This document shows, in pieces, positions 24,452-34,938 of a DNA stretch of 64,000 bases. The first letter of the stretch is position 1; the number at the start of each line of letters is the position of its first letter. Source of the stretch: Fusarium oxysporum f. sp. lycopersici 4287 (Eukaryota; Ascomycota; Sordariomycetes; Hypocreales; Nectriaceae). Location of the stretch: NCBI RefSeq assembly GCF_000149955.1, contig NC_030987.1, positions 2,261,236 to 2,325,235 of the forward strand, in the 5' to 3' direction. A model generated the notes under the pieces. It was given only the letters and a program-made list of their open reading frames with translations. It ran no database searches and was not told the origin of the DNA. The position numbers and the translations under genes are program-made.

Positions 24452-25845
24452 TGTGAAGAGTTTGGAGGGGGAGGATGACGGGGAAGGAGGAGGCGCTGAG
24501 AGGTGAGGTAAAGGAAGGGTTTATGTTGGGTATTGACAGAATGAACCTCGGAATGTGGAATGTGGAGGACGGGAGTGGGATAAGAAGAGTGTGGGGTGGT
24601 CTCGGCCGAGGGGAGGGTGTAGCTTGTAACCAAGAGCTTATGATGCAAGTCAAGTAAAGGTCAAGCTGATACAACAGAGAGCTATGGGGATACAAAACAA
24701 GAAAGAAAAGGTGTAAACAAAGGGAGAGGGAAATGGTGAGAGTATATCAACCAAGATCTGATCGGGCACGTCACAGGCGTATCTTCTAAGCTTCTATTCG
24801 ATTGGTACGAGCTTGACCTGAGGTTCTGCCATGGAGCTTCACGCCCAAGTGCATCCCTTGCTTAATTATCCAGTCTACAGCTAAATAATAATTACCAATT
24901 GTTTCACTGGGTAGTACTACAGCTAGTAAAACTAATTCTCCAACTCCCCTCGGTCTTCCGGGGCAATGATCTCTCACTCACCCCCGATCCCCGAGCCCCG
25001 GTCCCGGCTCTGTTCGTTTTTTGTTGCCTCGGCTTCGGCTCGCGGGGTGCATCATGAGTCTCTGTCTTCCCCACATGGAAAAGGACCGAGTTTCGTGGGG
25101 TACTAGAGGCCGGCATATCATTGCTCTGGAAGCTGATGTCAGTTACAATGCAGTGAGCGGGCTGCAGAGCATGCGGTTACACTGCTACAACAGCCCGGGC
25201 AGACGGAATTGAGTCGGGATTAGGGGCTCTGCATCTAGGGCTCAAATGAGGTCAAGTGAGGTCACACACCAGATCTTCAGGTCAGATTAGGCTCTTTCAG
25301 TTGGAGAAGAGCCCCACAGTCCCCAATGGGTCTCCCGCGTCTGACTATCACATGCAAACTGCAATTCTGTCTCAGATATACCTTCACTGGCACAGCCTGC
25401 ATAGCCTGATCACGAGCTACAGATATAACAAGCAAGATTTTTGTAAATAGTGATTGAAGCCTGTTCTATTGCTGGATATACACCTGTCTCACCCCTCTAC
25501 TCTAAAGTTTCTGTCTCCATGACGAGAATCCAAGTAAAACCTATTATAATGATACATGTGATCCTCCACGTGCCCCATGAATGACCTTGTTGGCCAACTC
25601 CAGGAATACATAGCCAGAGAACACCAAGACAACCCAGCTGGCAACGGTGTTGACCCATTTACCAGTCTCTGCTCTCTGGCGGCTACCGTTATTCCAACGT
25701 AATATCCTTCAGCAAATAAATCGACAAACATCTGTCCTTCTTTGATACAAGCAAGTCGTACATTTCGTCTCGCGACAATGCTTCTCCCCTTCATTGTACA
25801 TTCCCACCTCTTTCGCAATGTTTATCCCAACTTGAAACTCCACTT
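24452..25845. other. Intergenic region upstream of CRC1
   Basis: Promoter of CRC1 and 3' flank of the zinc-transporter gene, both on the minus strand. No gene is supported. CCTCGG-type hexamers lie at 24546, 24606, 24948 and 25027. Confidence 0.5.
24546..25032 (-). promoter_or_regulatory. Cluster of CCTCGG-type sites upstream of CRC1
   Basis: CCTCGG or its complement occurs at 24546-24551, 24606-24611 (inside the palindrome CTCGGCCGAG), 24948-24953 and 25027-25032. CCTCGG is the known core of FarA/FarB (CTF1 in Fusarium) fatty-acid regulators. Their use here is an inference. Confidence 0.5.
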
Positions 25846-27601
25846 CTAGAATGCCTTCGCTGATGCCAATGTGGGTGTTGCTGGTGGTGCTGGAATTCCT
25901 CGCCTACTGCACCAACAGCTGTTGTCTCCTTCTCGTTCAACTTGCACCACAACGTCTGCCCCTTCTCTCAAGAGATATTCGCGAACTCGATCCCGGACGT
26001 CTTCCAACGGAGCTCCTCTTGCTGCCACTACGTGGACAACGCCCAATAACTTCCCACCACTAGGGCTAGCGCTGTGATCATCCCTCCAAAACTTTGGTGA
26101 CGAATAGCCTACTACTCCTCTTTGGTTCAGAATACCGCCTAAGCTGTTTCGAAGATTGTACTCTGTATCCTCCGGGATGCTGAGTAGCAGCCGTTTTGCT
26201 GACGAGTATACTAGCGGCTTGGATGAGAGAAAGATCAGAACAGCAATAAAGCATGACGCCAACGGATCCCATCCGGCCCATCCCCAAAAGCTCGTCAATA
26301 TTGTCGATACAATAACCGACACACTACCCAAGGTATCGGCAAGGATATGCAAGTAAATGCCGTGCATATTCTCGTTGTCGTGGCCGTGGCCGTGGTCATG
26401 GCCATGGTTATGACCATGATCATGGCTGTGAGAATGCCCATGGTCATGTCCATGATCGTGTCCGTGGTGGTGGTGGTGACCGAATGCCATCATTCCAACC
26501 AGGTTAACAAAAAGACCCAAAGTGCTTACAATAAAGAGCTCGCCCAATCGCTTTGTTTGAGTTCCCTCCCACAACCGTTCAAAAGCCTCAAAGGCAATTT
26601 CGACACTGAGTAGCCTACACCCAATAAGTTAATAACGGACCTGCAGATGTGCCGAAAGTTACTTACATCAACAAGATACCGTTGGCGAATCCACTCAATG
26701 TCTCAATCTTGCCGAAGCCATAAGGAAATCTCTGGCTTCGCGGCCATTTGCTCAATACAGCAGCCAACAAGCCCACCATGAGCGCCACGCAATCAAAGAA
26801 CATATGGATACTGTCGCTCAGTAAACCAAGCGAATCTGTGACGTAGCCGTAAAACGCCTGTACAGCCATGAACGAAAAGTTGAGTCTAGACGGAGATCTG
26901 AATTAACCAAACATTCCAGGTAAATTATGTGGTTTCGCTTACGCCATAAAGTAAAAAATGCGCCTGGAATCCTTCTCAATTAAAATCGCATTCAAAATGG
27001 GAAATCTTGTTGTATACGGCAGAATCATCCGGGTGAATAATGATCTTTTGCCCTTGTCATCATCATGCGGATGGCCATGATCATGTCCATAATGATTGCT
27101 ATGGTCATGACTATGTGAGTGGTCGTGGGAATGCGAATGGTCGTGGGAATGATCGTGATGGTGGTGGTCATGATGGTCGTGAGGAAATTCCGGAGGGGAA
27201 TAAGTCATATTGGCCGATTCGGGACCTGGTGTAAGTATGCTCTTGCCTCCTGGTGTCCTCTCTTCTGTCCAACCCTCTAAGGTGTTTAATGGTGCTGGAG
27301 GGAGTTTCTCGCGGGCAATGGTTGCGCTTGTGTTGGACATGCGGGAGCGTCTGTGTCCATGCTTGTGGATGCTCGGATTGTGTGAGTGTGCAGAATGGTT
27401 TCCGTTTCCATCCGCATGATCATGGCTAACATCGTGGTTATGGTCTTCGTCGGGTACTGATGGAAGGCTCCCGTTGGAGAAAGTCGATTGTCGTCTAAGG
27501 TTGTTCAACGACGATTGAGAATGACTTCGTGTGTGTGAATGCATATGGTTCTGATGCGCATGCGGCAGAGAGGAGGTCGGAAGGGCGTATGAGGACGCCA
27601 T
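25846..27601 (-). CDS. MSC2: MSC2/ZNT5-like zinc transporter (cation diffusion facilitator)
   Basis: Exons 27601-26943, 26885-26667 and 26614-25846 give 548 aa. The N-terminal 190 residues are hydrophilic and end with a His/Asp/Ser-rich stretch. Then come about six membrane helices with the two CDF metal sites: HMFFD in SLGLLSDSIHMFFDCVAL, and HILAD in YLHILADTLGSV. Between helices four and five lies a second His-rich loop (about 45 residues of HDHGH units) that probably binds zinc. A C-terminal cytoplasmic domain follows. By family knowledge (yeast Msc2, fission yeast Cis4), it moves zinc into the ER or Golgi lumen, usually as a heteromer with a Zrg17-type partner, which is not seen in this window. 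Confidence 0.9.
26372..26480 (-). repeat. His/Gly/Asp codon tandem repeat in MSC2 loop
   Basis: Degenerate repeats of CAT-GAC-CAT-GGC type codons (minus strand) encode the His-rich loop between membrane helices four and five. A related His/Asp/Ser block lies at 27085-27185 in the N-terminal domain. Confidence 0.75.
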
Positions 27602-29169
27602 GTTAATTTATAGAACTCGGGATGGGTGCTTAAGTCAAGAGTTCGGTCCTGAACTATGTCACGGAGACGCTCAATGAGGGCGGTGATCGGATATCGGCGC
27701 AAGTATTGGCGATTTCAAAGAGAGTCCTTACACCTCCCCTAGGGCCAATCGCAACGTCATCAGTCGAGTGTAAAATTGAATTTGTGAAACGGGCGCGTCG
27801 CAAGCAGCTGTACGGTATCGGATACAGAAAGACAAGAGAAACAGAGATCGTGGGACGCCTAGAATCCTTTTCAGAGTAGACGCGGGAGGCGTGAAGAGCC
27901 GTGGTGGTTGTGGCGGACTAGAGATAGGAGACTCCAGCACGTGGAGCTAAAAGTGACAACCCGATTGAGCAGCGATCGACGGGGAGCCAAGAGGATCAAG
28001 ACCCAAGATGGAAACAGCTGAGAGAGGGAAAGTTAACGACTCGATCAGTGGATTAGAGTTGAGCTATTTGATCCTGCTGAAGATGTGGTCTTAAGTCGGT
28101 GAAAGAGTTGCTAAGGTTGTTCTGTTCGCCAAGTCTTGATACCATTTTGAAGTCACTTGATTGTTGATCTGGGTTTGCTCCTTCCTGATCCTCTGATACA
28201 TCATGGATTGGCCCTCATGGCCCTGTCGTTTGGCCGGGGATTGCTAGGGGAGGGTCAGTTTTGACTGGCTGAGCGCTGGAAAGTTTGGCGTTCCCCCCTG
28301 CATGCGGTTACTTTTCCGCTAAGAGTTAGTGCATTTGATGCTCTAGCTCGCTTTTTAGGCCTAATGCTATCACACCCCGCAGCAGAGTTGCATCTCAACC
28401 CCTGAACTTCATCTTGAGATGAGGTTTGATAATCTCCCGTTGCCCGTCTGTATGCTTTGCAGTATATGTACACCCAGCCAGAAAGTATGAGCGCAAGTAG
28501 GCTGGGCAACTCTAGTTAACAAAAACTACAGCTAGGTGATTTGCGGTATTCCTATCAGCTACCTAGCACTAAGGTACATAGTAGGCAAAATTGATCAGGT
28601 CCTAAGGATATTGGGTGTTTGCTTGCATCACCTAGATTGCTTTGCTTGGCAGAGAGACATAAGCTATGACAACCATCACAGTAATTGAGGCGGATTTGTT
28701 GCTTGTTATACTGCATATTCCCTCCACTGCAGCATAAGAAGTTTACATTTGTTGTTTGGATTGAAGTTAGATGAGAGCGGTTGGTGATGCGTCCTGAAAG
28801 TTTGAGAGTGGAATGATTCATAAAGCCTTTTCGTTATTCCACAGTAGGACACCTTTTTGCCCCATCAACTCTCCCTTACCTAATGCGTCAACATAATATT
28901 TATTGATCTCTATGTTTGATCGCCTTCTAGGATCAGCTTCAATCGAGATCGCTTTGTTTTGCTATCTCGCCTTGTCTTTCTTACCGTCGGTACCTGTGCG
29001 TCCTGGCCTGTGGAACCTCGAATCTATTTGACCAGTGAGTGCAAAGGTGGCCTTGGCCTTGGCCAACACAACTCCAACAACGCCCATAACTGGTTGCGCG
29101 GGCACCACCAAAAGGATTCATATTAGCCTCGACGCCATGTTATGATTGCCGATTCATTCCTTTATTATT
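27602..29169. other. Divergent intergenic region, MSC2/ALG1
   Basis: Shared upstream region of the zinc transporter (-) and ALG1 (+). ORFs at 27728, 28255 and 28555 are short and unrecognised. I see no RNA gene. Confidence 0.5.
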
Positions 29170-30675
29170 ATGTCAGCCGCTTTTATTGTTTCCGTTATTG
29201 CTGGCGCTCTCAGCTGTGTCTTCCTGGTATGGCTGATACGTGGTCTTGCGATCCTTATTCCTACTCGCTATCAGCCATCTCAGAAAGCTGAAGATGATCA
29301 TATTCAGATTCTTGTCGTCGGCGACGTCGGGCGCAGTCCTCGCATGCAATATCATGCTTTGAGTGTTGCCAAACATGGTCGCAATGTCGATATCGTGGGC
29401 TACAAAGGTATTATTCCATCACCTGAATATCGTGAGTTATGTGCACAGGCTAACACTGGGTAGAAACCTCAAGACATCCCGATCTCATCGGGAATCCTCG
29501 CGTCACTATGTATGCACTCCCACCACAACCTGAGGTCCTTCAATGGGGAACATTGCCCTTCTTTCTCAACATTCCTCTCAAGGTTTTATGGCAGTTCTGG
29601 GGCTTGTTCAGTACCTTGATGTACGATGCTCCTGCTGCAAAATGGATCATCATTCAAGTAAGTTAATATGATACTCGCGGCTCTTCTTAGCTTCACGATA
29701 GCTAACAGCCCCCCCAAGAACCCTCCCTCAATTCCAACTTTTCATGTTGCACTCTTGGTTTCCTTCCTACGAGGCAGTAAGCTTGTAGTGGACTGGCATA
29801 ATTATGGCTACACCATTCTGGCGCAAGGGAAGTGGTATGTTAAGCCATTGGTTCCTGTGTACCGTTGGTATGAAACCGGCTTCGGACGCTATCTGGGAGA
29901 TATCAACCTTTCTGTCACCGATGCTATGGCCCGCCAGCTCAAGGAGAAGCCTTTCAACCTGAAGCGTTCTGTCCTCACACTTCATGACCGACCTGCTCAG
30001 GTGTTCCAACCTATTCTCTCTACTGCAAAACGTCTGGCCTTTTTGTCTCGACTTGCAGAGACTAAAGACATTGCCAAGGATATTGTCGATGGAGCAGTAC
30101 GGCTTATCGTGAGTAGCACTTCCTGGACGCCAGACGAGGACTTTGGTCTGCTCCTGGATGCTCTCGTCTCCTATGCCAGTTCTGCCGAGGCCTCGCCCAT
30201 CCTAGCTATAATTACTGGTAAGGGTCCGCAAAAAGAACTCTATCTTGAAAAAATCAAGACACTTCAGGAGGGGGGTAAACTGCCTGGCGTTCGTATCATA
30301 ACAGCGTGGCTTTCTACGAGGGACTATGCTTCACTTCTTGCTTCGGCAGACCTTGGCATCTCGCTGCATAAGTCCAGCTCGGGCGTTGATCTTCCCATGA
30401 AGGTGGTGGACATGTTTGGTGCTGGTCTCCCTGTCGCAGCATACTCGGCTTTTGAGAGCTTCAGCGAGCTTGTCAAGGAAGGTCAAAATGGCTGTGGTTT
30501 CGAAACTTCATCAGAATTGGCGGAGATTCTCGCGAGACTTCTGAGCTTTTCTGGACAAGAGGAGTTGGCTCGTTTGAAGAAGGGTGCAGTTAGTGAAGGC
30601 TCTCTGAGGTGGGATCAGGAATGGGACCGCGTAGTTGGCAAAGTCATTGGGCTTGTTGGTGAAGAGAGCATTTAG
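29170..30675 (+). CDS. ALG1: ALG1 beta-1,4-mannosyltransferase
   Basis: Exons 29170-29407, 29464-29657 and 29719-30675 give 462 aa. One N-terminal membrane helix (SAAFIVSVIAGALSCVFLVW) is followed by the GT4-type fold: ILVVGDVGRSPRMQYHALSVA, IIQNPPSIPT, LVVDWHNYGYTIL and, near the C-terminus, GISLHKSSSGVDLPMKVVDMFGAGLPV. These are signatures of chitobiosyldiphosphodolichol beta-mannosyltransferase. It adds the first mannose to GlcNAc2-PP-dolichol on the cytosolic face of the ER. For the second intron I chose the acceptor after a C-rich tract (CCCCCCCAAG) because it restores QNPPSIP; the AG ten bases earlier does not. The ATG at 29170 is the first that starts the membrane helix. Confidence 0.96.
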
Positions 30676-30912
30676 ATATTGCAACTCAAGAATGAAATTA
30701 ACGACGAAAAACCATCGTAATGTTTCCTGTGCAACGATAAGAAGGGTCACTATTTCACTGATGGTTCAACACTGATATAAAATACGCCCAAGGCTCCATG
30801 ACACCACTTGAACGCTGGTGATCGTTCGCAAGGCGTTCCCAACCACCTAACGCCAACCCACATATGCTTCGCACTCCCATGATAGCCACATATATAGAGA
30901 ATAGCCCTGCAT

Positions 30913-31509
30913 CTAATCCTCTCCCAAGCTCTCCCTCACGCACTTTCTGCAGCGTCTTCGGAAGTCCTTGTTCTTGCCCTCCCTCTCCTCGCGGAACATA
31001 CGTGCAGCCTCCACATTGGCAGGGCTCTCGTCGTTGGGGCTGTGGAAAAGACTGATGGTGCTGAGAAGAATAGTTTCGGGTGTCTGGACAGGGCTCCAGC
31101 GTTCAGAGGCTGCTTCGTAACCATACTCGTCTTCCTCGGGAGGATGGAGGATAGAAATGCAGAGCTTGCCGTTTTCGTAGATATTCGGATGGAAAGGAAT
31201 GGGGTCTTGAAATGTGAGTGAAGGTGGCATGTGAGGGTAACTCGACGGAAAGGATAGACGAGCCCGGAAGTTGCCTCCTAGAAGTCGAGGTCAGCGCATG
31301 TCAAAAGTCATGAGGGGGAAGCGAGCTTAGGTTCTGGTCGTACCGCCGTAGTATTTGCAGTCGTCGCTAATCATGAGCATCACCTCCCACTCAAAGATGT
31401 TGTTATCGTTTACGAGGCCGCATGAGATGCCTGGAATATCCTTGCCAGCCTGCATCTCTTTGAGTTGTCGCTTGAGCAACGAAGCTGCTGGAGCAGAACT
31501 AGCGGCCAT
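30913..31509 (-). CDS. ubc15: Ubiquitin-conjugating enzyme E2 (Ubc15/UBE2G-like)
   Basis: Exons 31509-31344 and 31277-30913 (66-bp intron) give 176 aa. The UBC fold is clear: LLKRQLKEMQ at the start, the HPNIYENGKLCISIL block with the HPN motif and the catalytic Cys, and the SSPNDESPANVEAA helix. After the active Cys there is an acidic insertion (HPPEEDEYGYEAASERW) typical of the Ubc15/UBE2G/Cdc34 branch and absent from Ubc4/5. The short tail has no membrane anchor. Among yeasts it resembles fission yeast Ubc15 most, by recollection of family features. Its specific ubiquitin ligase partner cannot be told. Confidence 0.93.
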
Positions 31510-32019
31510 GATGTCTTTGTGGACGAGGCGCTTATGAGGGTTCTAGCTTGGCACTTGGAAGAAGGATTGAAGTGTGTCAGTAGAAGCTGGTGAGGTTGTA
31601 TATGTCTATGCAAGATCAGTCTGCAGAGGTGTGATCCATTACTAGGTACCTAGGTAGGATATCCTGGTGGCGGCGGATGGTGGGGGACTCGTTGGGCTCT
31701 AGCTGGAAAACGGCCCCGCCTCACGGTTTCCATGAACATGAGTATGGATCCATTCGACAAGGCAAAGTAAGGACATTGGATGCTTTGATTTGCATCTATT
31801 GAGTCATGGAAGAAATGAGTTGCGCTTGGAATATGCATGCTGTTTCATCTTGCTTGGCACTATTATCTCAGAGTGTTGACTTCACTCACACCGACCTCTG
31901 TATTGTTGTGATATCTCCAACCATCTGTTTCATTCTTGGCTGTTGTACACCCATTCGACTAAACTTTTCATATAAAACCAGGTTGAACGCGGGGTATCAT
32001 TAAACGACTTAGATATCCA
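31510..32019. other. Gap between E2 and SNU23 genes
   Basis: Promoter of the E2 gene and 3' flank of SNU23. A short palindromic CCTAGGTA motif occurs near 31645. No gene is recognised. Confidence 0.5.
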
Positions 32020-32733
32020 TCACTTCTTCGACGTCCCAAATCCAGTAAAGCCCATTGCTGCCATCATATCGTCTTCGTCATGTTCGCCATCAACACGAAC
32101 GTCCTCTCCATATTCCATCTTCACCCTTGCCTCCTCCTCCTTCTTGATCCTCTTCCTTTCATTATCCTCTCTTCTCTTCTTCCTCCGCTCTTCGGCTTCT
32201 TTCTCAGCCTCTTCTTCTCGCAACTGTAGTCGTTCGTGTAGGCTAGTCTGCTTCTCCTTCTCCAGCTCGTCTCGCCGTCGGATGTAGTACTCAATACGTT
32301 CGTGGACTTCCTCTGCCGTCGCGCGCTTGACTTCAGTCGTTTGGCCCGTATTTATCAAGTGCTGTGGCGTGTTGAGATGCTCGATGTATTGCTTGTTGTC
32401 TTTGAACGTGAGATCGCAAGGCTCACAGTAGAAACCAGCTCCACGGCCACGCTTTCCGACGCCTGCACCTCCGGGGACAAGCTGCGTTTTTCCGATTTGT
32501 TGTGTGAGGTCTATAACATTTCGGCGTGCTGATGTGTATGTTTCGTCGCCTGTTAAAGGCTTGTGGTATTTCTTGCCTGCAAGCTTGGCTTCATAACGCG
32601 CCTTGGCCTCTTCTTTTTCTTTTGCCTCACGTTCATTGGCTTTGGCAGCGTATTCGTCGAGATCATAGGTCTTTCGAAAATCAGTATCGCCTGATGGCGC
32701 GCCACCATAGGCGCCTTTCTTGGAGTCGGACAT
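32020..32733 (-). CDS. SNU23: Snu23/ZMAT2-like U4/U6.U5 snRNP zinc-finger protein
   Basis: A single 237-aa exon. The N-terminal half has the FRKTYDLDEYAAKANER block and the HKPLTGDETYTSARRNVIDL segment typical of Snu23/ZMAT2. A C2H2-type finger of the U1 class follows: FYCEPCDLTFKDNKQYIEHL...H. The C-terminal third is a Lys/Glu/Arg-rich helix ending in GFTGFGTSKK, again as in the family. By family knowledge, it is a component of the spliceosomal tri-snRNP that joins in B-complex activation. It is divergent from DPH5, with about 500 bp shared. Confidence 0.95.
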   Translation of the reverse strand: MSDSKKGAYGGAPSGDTDFRKTYDLDEYAAKANEREAKEKEEAKARYEAKLAGKKYHKPLTGDETYTSARRNVIDLTQQIGKTQLVPGGAGVGKRGRGAGFYCEPCDLTFKDNKQYIEHLNTPQHLINTGQTTEVKRATAEEVHERIEYYIRRRDELEKEKQTSLHERLQLREEEAEKEAEERRKKRREDNERKRIKKEEEARVKMEYGEDVRVDGEHDEDDMMAAMGFTGFGTSKK

Positions 32734-33229
32734 TGGGTTATATCAATATGTGAAGAGGAAAGCGTATAGGTTCTAGATTGATCATGGATGCTAAAAGTTG
32801 GGACGCGATCATAGTGGTAGAATTTATACCAGGTCTAGCCAAAAAGAGACTCACAAGAAAACACCATCTAACTCAAAAACACGGTCTTAAAATGCAATTT
32901 CGGTTCTTGCGTCCCCATTACGAGCTGTAATCCATCTCTGGCATGCTCTCACCGCAGATGAAAACTTAGCATTGGGTCTATAAGAATATACTTGGTCTTG
33001 CACTTCGTCGAAACCGCAACATCGTCCTGGTGCTAAACATGACTCGCACCCGTGCGATTTATCCCGGGCCATAATTGCTTTAGAGCGACAGGGGTACTTG
33101 GCATGAGGTCACAGATAGGAAGCGCTAATAATACCCCGCCGCGGGGCATCTCTTTTTTTTGAGTCGCGACCTAGGGACAATTTTTCACCACGAAATACTA
33201 CTGCGATAATCAGACGTAGAAGGATCACA
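32734..33229. other. Divergent promoter, SNU23/DPH5
   Basis: About 500 bp between two divergent start codons. No gene is seen, and it likely works as a shared or bidirectional promoter. Confidence 0.5.
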
Positions 33230-34189
33230 ATGTTGTACCTCGTAGGACTTGGTCTCTCTGACGAGACAGATATTACTGTCAAGGGCCTTGAGGTCGTCAA
33301 GAAAGCCTCCAGGGTCTATCTGGAGGCTTATACTAGCATTTTGCTTGTCGAGCAATCTGTCTTGGTACATGCAACCATTCCCTAACCCAAGAGCCAATGC
33401 TAATTATACTAGGAATCGTACTATGGACGATCCATCACTGTAGCTGACCGTGAGATGGTTGAGTCAAACAGCGACGAGATTCTCCGAAATGCGCAGAACG
33501 AAGATGTTGCATTCCTTGTTGTTGGAGATCCCTTCGGGTATGATCTAGTGATCCAACTTACAGCTGTATACTGATACATCATAGTGCCACTACTCATACG
33601 GACCTCGTTCTACGTGCGCGGGAACTCGAAATCCCTGTCCGAACTGTTCCCAACGCCTCCATCATGTCCGGGATCGGCGCATGCGGTCTGCAGCTCTACA
33701 ACTTTGGACAAACCGTGTCCATGGTTTTCTTCACTGATACATGGAAGCCCGCATCTTTCTACGATCGGATAAAGGAGAACCGTCAAATCGGTTTACACAC
33801 GCTAGTCTTGGTAGATATCAAGGTTAAGGAGGCAGAGTCTCGAGAATATGGCCCGAGGTCGTCTGGTCTATGAGCCTCCTCGCTACATGACTGTCGGCCA
33901 GTGTGCACAACAGATGCTAGAGATTGAGGATGAGCGTAAGGAGGGTGTCTATCCCAAGGACAGTCTGGCCATTGGCGCTGCTCGCGTCGGAGGTAAGACG
34001 GAGAAGTTCGTGGCTGGTACTTTGGAGGAGCTTTGCTCTACCGACGAGGAACTAGGGCCTCCTCTTCACAGTCTCGTCCTCCTTGGTCGAAGAACACACG
34101 AGCTGGAGCTCGACTACGTACGACAGTTTGCGGTTGATAAGGAGAAGTGGGATAGGCTATGGAAAGCTGAGTACGGAAAGCAGCTGTGA
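33230..34189 (+). CDS. DPH5: DPH5 diphthine methyl ester synthase, apparent +1 frameshift
   Basis: Exons 33230-33364, 33413-33537 and 33585-34189. The N-terminal [21 protein letters not shown] block and VVGDPFGATTHTDL identify the S-adenosylmethionine-dependent methyltransferase that builds the diphthamide precursor on elongation factor 2. The reading frame is conserved through [10 protein letters not shown], then one extra G at about 33831-33832 shifts it. In the next frame the family segment [17 protein letters not shown] and the [18 protein letters not shown] tail continue to the stop. Read literally, the product is about 182 aa; without the extra base it would be about 287 aa, the family size. 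No intron can explain it, because the only GT...AG pair spans 13 bases. This is either a sequencing/assembly error or a real loss of function. Confidence 0.88.
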
Positions 34190-34271
34190 ATGGTTGCTAA
34201 TATTGTCATGAATTCGTATCGCCTTTGATAAAAGTCCTATCGCACAAGCGAGATTTGCATTATTCAGAACA

Positions 34272-34938
34272 TTACTCTCGCGAAGCGCGCCAAGATCGCA
34301 CATCCCCTTCCGAAATCTCCCTCAATGTGTTGGGCGAAGCAGGCTTGCCAGTGACGGCGCTGGAAGCAATGTCGGCAGCGCGGCTCAGCAGGTTCTTGGA
34401 AACGAGCGAATAGGTGACCGATACTGTCTTGACGCGGATGATTCCGATACGAGGATCATTCTCGGAGCCATCATGGACACCGTCACCGAGATCACCAAGC
34501 CAAGCCTTGAGTGTAGGGCTGTAGTGCTTGGAAACAAGACTTCGATCTGTGCTAATACTAGCATTGCCAGCAATGGAAGCCCACTCTCCGGAGGCGTTGA
34601 TGAAAGAAACGTTGACGTGAGGGTCAGCATCGAGGTCGTCGGTCTTGCCAGACTCCGTGTTGGTGTGGAAGAGAAGGTCGATACCTCCAGTCTCCTACAA
34701 TAAGGTCAGATAGAGTTTCAATTCCAATGAAAGGCACACATACTGTGGCAGCCAGCGCCATGCAGCGAGATACAAGGTTACCAGAGCCTGAGCCCCGGGT
34801 GGTCATCATACCAAACTTCTCCTTGGTGATGAAGTGGACGAGATCCTCAATCTTGGTCTGGAGGGGAACCTCCTCGGCGTTGGCCTTCTTGTAAGGATCG
34901 GCAGGGGCATCGCCAGTGTTTGCGTTAGAGAAAGACAT
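34272..34938 (-). CDS. bli-3: Bli-3-like FMN-binding split-barrel protein
   Basis: Exons 34938-34744 and 34694-34272 (49-bp intron) give 205 aa. The fold is a pyridoxamine-oxidase-like split barrel: an N-terminal helix (IEDLVHFITKEKFGMMTTRG), then LLFHTNTESGKTDDL, HVNVSFINASGEWASIAG and the SKHYSPTLKAWLGDLGDG segment. This pattern matches the general-stress-protein-26-like proteins of fungi, including Neurospora Bli-3, known as a blue-light-induced gene. A flavin or cofactor-binding role is by family only. It is convergent with DPH5, with only about 80 bp between stop codons. Confidence 0.85.

Noticed and set aside
33823..33835. 13-base intron (GT...AG) to explain the DPH5 frameshift
   Set aside because: Far too short to be spliced and without a branch site. 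A single extra base explains the frame change better.
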